This document shows, piece after piece, positions 6,826-11,002 of a stretch of 11,002 bases of DNA; the stretch's first letter is position 1, and each line of letters opens with the position of its first letter. Origin of the DNA: Nitrospirae bacterium RIFCSPHIGHO2_01_FULL_66_17. Its GTDB lineage: Bacteria; Nitrospirota; Nitrospiria; 2-01-FULL-66-17. The notes under the pieces were generated by a model that searched no databases, was not told where the DNA came from, and saw only the letters and a list, made by a program, of their open reading frames with translations. The translations under genes were made by a program, and so were the position numbers. The stretch is taken from NCBI GenBank assembly GCA_001803875.1, contig MHEO01000081.1, positions 17,110 through 28,111 on the forward strand, given 5' to 3'.

Positions 6826-7618
6826 CGAGGCCGTCGATACGGCTGGGGCTGGGGCTGTCGGTTCTCTTCCATCTGATCGTGGCCATCGCGCTGTTCGCCG
6901 CATCGTTCGGCTCATCGCTCGGACCCCCGTCTCAGGTATCCGATCGGGTGATGATGGTGCGCCTCATCGGTGACGACCGTGGAGAGAGAACGGCGAGACC
7001 GGAGGAGCGGAACGTGAGTTCCCCTGAACCGTTGGCTCCTCCGCGCAGGATCAAATCCCCCCCTCCCCCTTTGACAAAGGGGGGGCCAGAAGAACACTCC
7101 TCGGAACCCACCGCGAGCGTCGCCACGTTCTCGGAAGCTCCGTCCGTCATCGACGGTAACGGCGCATCGACCGGGGAACGGCCCGAACAGAGCGGGGACG
7201 ACGCGGAAACCCGAGAAGAGGCCTCGCCCGAGGCGGCCCCGGCCACCGGCACCGCCTCGAGGACGTCTACCGCCCGCTCGTCCTGGCCGCGCTCGCCCGG
7301 GCGAAGCGCTACCCCCTGCTGGCCAGGCAGCGCGGACTCGAAGGCGTGGTCGAGATCGCGTTCACCATCCACCCCGACGGACGCGTCTCGTCCGCGGAGG
7401 TGGTCAACCCCTCGCGCCACCGCCTGCTGGACGCGGCCGCGCTGGGCATGGTCAGCCGCATCGGATCGCTCCCGCCGCCGCCCTCGCCGGCCCCGCTCCG
7501 GTTCCCCGCGCGGATCGAATATCGGCTGACCGCGGAGCGAGATGTCATCGAACACACAGGGCCAGCAGTCGCATCATCGTCGTTGTCCATCATCCGCCAC
7601 AAGGAGTCGTCACCATGA
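6822..7618 (+). CDS. tonB: TonB energy-transducing protein, with an apparent frameshift
   Basis: The gene would encode about 265 residues if one base were restored. The N-terminal part (ATG at 6822, GGGAG just upstream) has one membrane helix (residues ~7-30) with Ser13 and His17, the SXXXH pattern of TonB that contacts ExbB/ExbD. A Pro/Glu-rich periplasmic linker follows. The C-terminal domain is unmistakable but lies in the -1 frame: 'LEDVYRPLVLAALARAKRYP' and 'GVVEIAFTIHPDGRV' to 'LLDAAALGMVSRI'. The first frame stays open to 7529; the second is open from 7160 to the TGA at 7616-7618, which overlaps the btuB start in ATGA. Loss of a base between about 7235 and 7260, near the GGCCCCGGCC run, explains it best. 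A sequencing error is quite possible because both halves and the operon spacing are intact. A C/G-rich palindrome sits in the linker. Its job is to energise BtuB. Confidence 0.82.
7051..7087. repeat. C-run/G-run palindromic repeat inside the tonB linker
   Basis: CCCCCTTTG (7065-7073) and CAAAGGGGG (7075-7083) are perfect 9-bp arms around one central base, preceded by a further C-run and followed by extra Gs. The unit resembles widespread interspersed palindromes whose translations read like PPLTKGG. Here it is read in frame as SPPPPLTKGG in the flexible linker of TonB. Confidence 0.75.
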
Positions 7619-9438
7619 CCCGTTCGCATCATGTGCGTGTTCTGTGTCTCGCCGCCGCGCTCGCTTTCGCCTCGCCGGCCGCCGCCCAGGAACTCTTCAC
7701 CCCCGATCTGATCGTCGAAGGCACGAAGACCGGAACGCCGATCGAGCAGATGACCGGCGCCGTCACGATCATCGACGAGGCGACGATCCGAGCGCTGCGC
7801 GTCCCGACCGTCGGCGAGGTCCTGCGGCAGGTCGAGGGGCTGGACGTCGTCCAGTCGGGCGGCCCCGGGGGCCAGACGTCGCTGTTTCTGCGCGGGGGCA
7901 ACTCTAACCACACCCTGGTCCTCATCGACGGAGTGAAAGTCAACAGCCCGACCACCGGCGCGTTCAACTTCGCGCACCTCACGGTGGATCAGGTCGAACG
8001 GGTCGAGGTGCTCCGCGGGTCTCAGAGCCCGCTCTACGGCTCGGAGGCGCTGGCCGGCGTCGTCAACATCATCACCAAGCGGGGCCAGGAGGGCGCGGGC
8101 GATCGGCTGACGGTCGAGGGCGGATCGTATCGGACGTGGCGGGAGACGGCGGCCCATTCCGATCGCGGCCCGATCTGGGACGAGACGTTCTCGATCTCCC
8201 GCTCGACCGCCCGTGGATTTTCCCAGGCCACCGAGCGCCGCGGCAACGCCGAGCCCGACGGGTATGCCAACACCTCGTTCGCCGCGCGGATGGGGCGCGG
8301 CGCGGGGGTCGGAGGCCGGCTTGACCTCACGGTGCGTCTCACCGACGCGACGGCGGATTTCGACGACGCGTACCCGCCCCCGACGTTCGAACTCGCGGAC
8401 AGCCCCGCCGTGTTGCGGGACAAGGCCGCCGTGCTGGGCCTGACGATGGGGGCGCCGCTCGCCCCGTGGTGGGACCACCGCCTCCTCCTCGGCTGGTCGC
8501 GAGACCACCTGACCACGACGGGCGCGGCGTTCGACTCGAATCTCGACGCGCAGTCGCGCCAGGTCGAATGGCGGCACACGCTCTCGGTCGGTCCCGAGAA
8601 TCTGCTGACCGTCGGCTACGAATACCAGAACCGCCTCGCGGGTCTCCTGTCCGCCGGCGAGCATCGCGTGGTCACCAACGCCGTCTACGTCCAAGATCAG
8701 CTCGCCGCGCTCGAGCCGCTTTTCTTCACCGTCGGCGGGCGCACCGACGATTACACGACGTTCGGCCGCCGAAACACGTACAAGCTCGGGGCGACCGTCG
8801 CCCCGGAATCGTGGCACGCGCGGCTGTTCGCGAATTACGGGACGGGATTTCGTGCGCCGACGCTGAACGACCTGTACTACCCCGGCTTCTCCAACCCGTC
8901 TCTCAAGCCCGAGCGCTCCAAAGGGTATGAAGTCGGTTTCAGCTACGACGCGAAACGCGTCGCCTCGATCGGCGCCACCTATTTCCGAACCAGCTACGAC
9001 AACCTCATCGCGCCCGACGCCACCTTCACGCCCATCAACGTCAATACCGCCGAGGCCAAGGGCGCGGAAGCGTCGGCGGAACTCCGGGGGAGCAAATCCC
9101 GCATCCAGGGGACGTACACCTACACCGGGACGAGGGACGGCTCCACGAACGACCAACTGCTGCGCCGCCCACGGAACAAGGCCGGCGTGGTGCTGGCGTT
9201 TCAACCGGACAAGGACGCCGACCTCCGCCTCGACTATCGCTATGTGGGCGAGCGGCGCGACTTCGGCGGCACGCTGCCCTCCTACTCGCTCGTCAATCTG
9301 TCGGCCTCCCGGGCTTGGACGCCGGGCGTGACGGGTTTCGTGCGCGTCGAGAACCTCTTCGATCGCGTGTACGAGGAGGTGACCGGCTACGGAACGGCCG
9401 GCCGGTCGCTGTACGCGGGGTTGACGGCATCGTTCTAA
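7615..9438 (+). CDS. btuB: TonB-dependent outer-membrane cobalamin receptor BtuB
   Basis: This 607-residue protein is close to the E. coli BtuB length (614). A signal peptide ends near Gln25 (AAAQ/EL) and is followed by a TonB-box-like stretch, DLIVEGTK (31-38). The plug domain shows 'RALRVPTVGEVLRQVEGLDV', 'SLFLRGGNSNHTLVLIDG' and 'RVEVLRGSQSPLYGSEALAG' (from ~130). The rest is a 22-strand-type barrel with alternating residues, 'NYGTGFRAPTLNDLYYPGF' and 'NPSLKPERSKGYEVGFSY' in the middle, and 'RVENLFDRVYEEVTGYGTAG' near the end, finishing in the terminal Phe expected of outer-membrane barrels. AAGGAG (7601-7606) lies 8 bases before the ATG, which also overlaps the tonB stop. Operon position and the riboswitch make cobalamin the likely substrate, though receptors of this group also take other corrinoids or siderophores. 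Confidence 0.92.
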   Translation: MTRSHHVRVLCLAAALAFASPAAAQELFTPDLIVEGTKTGTPIEQMTGAVTIIDEATIRALRVPTVGEVLRQVEGLDVVQSGGPGGQTSLFLRGGNSNHTLVLIDGVKVNSPTTGAFNFAHLTVDQVERVEVLRGSQSPLYGSEALAGVVNIITKRGQEGAGDRLTVEGGSYRTWRETAAHSDRGPIWDETFSISRSTARGFSQATERRGNAEPDGYANTSFAARMGRGAGVGGRLDLTVRLTDATADFDDAYPPPTFELADSPAVLRDKAAVLGLTMGAPLAPWWDHRLLLGWSRDHLTTTGAAFDSNLDAQSRQVEWRHTLSVGPENLLTVGYEYQNRLAGLLSAGEHRVVTNAVYVQDQLAALEPLFFTVGGRTDDYTTFGRRNTYKLGATVAPESWHARLFANYGTGFRAPTLNDLYYPGFSNPSLKPERSKGYEVGFSYDAKRVASIGATYFRTSYDNLIAPDATFTPINVNTAEAKGAEASAELRGSKSRIQGTYTYTGTRDGSTNDQLLRRPRNKAGVVLAFQPDKDADLRLDYRYVGERRDFGGTLPSYSLVNLSASRAWTPGVTGFVRVENLFDRVYEEVTGYGTAGRSLYAGLTASF

Positions 9439-9470
9439 GGACATCGCCGACGTCGTCATCGACATGCCGG

Positions 9471-9498
9471 GTAGGGGCGAGGCATGCCTCGCCCCTAC
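9471..9498. repeat. perfect 28-bp palindrome downstream of btuB
   Basis: GTAGGGGCGAGGCA (9471-9484) is followed directly by its exact reverse complement (9485-9498), with no spacer. It starts 33 bases after the btuB stop. Sequences of this kind occur as dispersed palindromic (REP-like) elements in many GC-rich environmental genomes. It could act as a transcript-end hairpin, but no T-run follows. Confidence 0.85.
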
Positions 9499-9528
9499 AA
9501 CCTCCGCGAGAGATGTGTTACGTTTGAC

Positions 9529-10374
9529 GTGGTGACACACCCTCTCCCGAAAATCCTGATCCTGGGCTTCGGTGCGCTGGGCGCCGCGTTGGCCCGCCGC
9601 CACGGCGCCCGCTACGCGTTTCGCGGCGTCAAACGGACACCGATCGCCTCGCCGCCGTGCCCGGTCGTGACGATGCCGATCGCCGACGACGGGCTCGTTC
9701 CCCACCTGGCGTGGGCCGATCACATCGTGTTTTGCCCCGCCCCGGCCGCGTCCAACCCCGAGACCTATCGCGCCACGTACCTCGACAACATGGCCGCGGT
9801 CACGGCACGGATGGCCGAGCACGCGATCACCCTGCGCTCGGGCATCCTCATCAGCTCGACCGGCGTCTACCCCGAGTCGGGGGATGCGTCGATCGACGAA
9901 ACGCGCGATCTCATGGTGGAGACCGAGCGGCAGGGGGTCCTGGTCCAGACCGAGCACGCCCTGATCGACAGCGGCGTGCCCTACGTCATTTTCCGCTGCG
10001 GCGGCCTTTACGGCGAACGCCGGGACACCTTTCGGGCGAGACTCGCCGAGGGACGGATCACCACCGCGATGCTCTCCCGCCAATTCGTCCACTTCATTCA
10101 CATCAACGACGTCTGCGATGCGATCGACCTGGCGATCCGCCGGGGGATCGTGGGAGAGATCTTCAACCTCGTGGACGATTCGCCGATTCGACGGGTCGAG
10201 TTCTACCGATTTCTGTCCGCCCTGTACGGCATCCCGATCCCGGACGTCGGCCCCACGCCGGCCGTCGTCCGCGACCGGGTCATCTCCAACGCAAAGGCAA
10301 AATCCCGGCTCGGCCTGACGCTCTCGTCGCCCCGGATCACCGACTACCTCCGGGCCTCCGCATCGGCCTCATGA
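9529..10374 (+). CDS. YeeZ-like NAD(P)-binding SDR/epimerase family protein
   Basis: From the GTG at 9529 the product is 281 residues. An N-terminal Rossmann motif GFGALG follows a beta strand (KILILGFGALG), and 'ILISSTGVYPE' near the middle is the equivalent of the SDR Ser/Tyr region, without the usual YXXXK spacing. 'FVHFIHINDVCDAIDLAI' and 'GEIFNLVDDSP' are typical of extended/atypical SDR proteins such as E. coli YeeZ, whose reaction is not settled. The start is uncertain: GTG at 9529 or 9532 gives a protein that begins just before the Rossmann strand, while ATG at 9484 lies within the palindrome and lacks a good ribosome site. None of the candidates has a strong Shine-Dalgarno. It overlaps the next gene by ATGA. 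The substrate is unknown. Confidence 0.8.
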   Translation: MVTHPLPKILILGFGALGAALARRHGARYAFRGVKRTPIASPPCPVVTMPIADDGLVPHLAWADHIVFCPAPAASNPETYRATYLDNMAAVTARMAEHAITLRSGILISSTGVYPESGDASIDETRDLMVETERQGVLVQTEHALIDSGVPYVIFRCGGLYGERRDTFRARLAEGRITTAMLSRQFVHFIHINDVCDAIDLAIRRGIVGEIFNLVDDSPIRRVEFYRFLSALYGIPIPDVGPTPAVVRDRVISNAKAKSRLGLTLSSPRITDYLRASASAS

Positions 10375-11002
10375 GCGAATCCGGCGCGACAACCGCCGTC
10401 GTCCGGCAGTACGAGCGGCTGCTCGCGCGGTTGCGGAGCACGCGGGAGCGGGCCGAGGCCGTCAGCCGCCGGTTCACGCGGTGGCGAATCGCGATCTTCA
10501 CGGCCGGGGCGCTCGCGGTCTGGGTTGCGGCCTTTCGGGATCCGGCGCACGGCGGGTGGATCCCCCTCGGGATCTTCGGCGCCGCCTTCCTCGCGGTTGC
10601 GGGCACCCACGGACGGCTCAAGGCCAGGCTGCGGCGCCTCGACGCCTGGATCGCGCTCAAACGAACCCACCTCGCCCGCGTCCGGCTGGAGTGGTCGGCG
10701 ATCCCGGACGCGGCTCACGTCGTGCCGGAGGGCCACCCCTACGCCGTCGACCTGGACATCGTCGGTCCCCGCTCCCTGCTGCGTTGGCTGGACACCACGA
10801 TCTCGACCGCGGGGCGGGCTGAATTGGCGCGATGGTTGCTGTCTCCCGACGCGGAGGGCTTCGACGCCCGCCGGCGGATGATCCGCGAGTTGCAGCCGCG
10901 CCGGCTCTTCCGCGACCGGCTTATCCTCCAGGCCCGGCTCGCCTCCGCCGCGCCGCTCGACGGCGAACGGGTCGTTCGCGCCCTGACCCGCGGCGAGCCG
11001 CC
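10371..11002 (+). CDS. membrane-anchored MutS-like protein, N-terminal part (3' end missing)
   Basis: The frame opens at ATG 10371 (overlapping the previous stop) and runs off the window after 210 codons. A charged, probably coiled N-terminus (residues 10-37) is followed by two membrane helices (~40-55 and ~63-79). The sequence HPYAVDLDIVGPRSLLRWLD (122-141) and 'TAGRAELARWLLSP' correspond to the start of the MutS core domain ('HPYA-DLD-FG--SL---LN', 'T--G---L--WLL-P') seen in a family of ~600-residue MutS-related ATPases that keep domain III and the ATPase but lack the mismatch-recognition domain. The ATPase lies beyond the window, so this rests on the N-terminal pattern. The biological role of this family is poorly known; canonical mismatch repair is unlikely for a membrane protein. 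Confidence 0.75.
   Translation, partial: MSESGATTAVVRQYERLLARLRSTRERAEAVSRRFTRWRIAIFTAGALAVWVAAFRDPAHGGWIPLGIFGAAFLAVAGTHGRLKARLRRLDAWIALKRTHLARVRLEWSAIPDAAHVVPEGHPYAVDLDIVGPRSLLRWLDTTISTAGRAELARWLLSPDAEGFDARRRMIRELQPRRLFRDRLILQARLASAAPLDGERVVRALTRGEP

Noticed and set aside
7160..7260. Programmed -1 frameshift in tonB
   Set aside because: No canonical slippery heptamer in the zero frame was found in the overlap of the two frames, so an indel or sequencing error is preferred, although recoding is not excluded.
7309..10101. Very long minus-strand open frame (930 codons) antisense to tonB, btuB and the SDR gene
   Set aside because: It is a by-product of high GC: stop codons are rare opposite codons with G/C third positions. 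Its translation is Arg/Gly/Ala-rich and matches no family, while the plus strand encodes clear proteins.
1..11002. CRISPR array, tRNA, rRNA, transposase or phage genes
   Set aside because: I read for regularly spaced direct repeats, cloverleaf-like segments and recombinase motifs and found none.

Overview
The window is GC-rich, densely packed DNA from a diderm (Gram-negative type) bacterium. The outer membrane is implied by a TonB-dependent receptor, a TonB protein and a periplasmic binding protein. I cannot name the organism. The GC-rich interspersed palindromes (7051-7087 and 9471-9498) resemble repeats I associate with environmental Nitrospirota, Deltaproteobacteria-like and related lineages, but that is only an impression.

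Layout. (1) 1-2797, minus strand, running off the left edge: one very large lipid-metabolism protein that joins an acyl carrier protein, a fatty acyl-AMP ligase (FAAL) and a PlsC-type acyltransferase. (2) 2798-2940: a short divergent promoter region. (3) 2941-3698, plus strand: a two-gene MNT nucleotidyltransferase / HEPN pair of the toxin-antitoxin type. (4) 3699-4076: a promoter, an adenosylcobalamin-class riboswitch and a hairpin that buries the ribosome binding site of the next gene. (5) 4077-9438, plus strand: a compact vitamin B12 (corrinoid) import operon, btuF-btuC-btuD-tonB-btuB, in which every gene overlaps the next by four bases. (6) 9439-9531: a spacer holding a perfect 28-bp palindrome. 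(7) 9529-11002, plus strand: a YeeZ-like NAD(P)-binding SDR protein, overlapping by four bases the start of a membrane-anchored MutS-like protein that runs off the right edge.

How the genes fit together. The riboswitch senses cobalamin and probably shuts translation of the operon when the vitamin is plentiful. The encoded parts make a nearly complete uptake route: BtuB in the outer membrane, TonB to energise it, BtuF in the periplasm, and BtuC plus BtuD as the inner-membrane ABC transporter. ExbB and ExbD are not in the window. The tonB gene carries one apparent frame break between its proline/glutamate-rich linker and its C-terminal domain, although every other gene of the operon is intact.

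The most unusual items are the ACP-FAAL-LPLAT fusion, a 25-bp sequence shared exactly (in inverted orientation and different reading frames) by the acyltransferase gene and the 3' end of btuD, the frame break and palindrome insertion in tonB, and the Shine-Dalgarno-sequestering hairpin behind the riboswitch. No tRNA, rRNA, CRISPR array, transposase or phage gene was seen. No stretch longer than about 300 bases lacks a feature.
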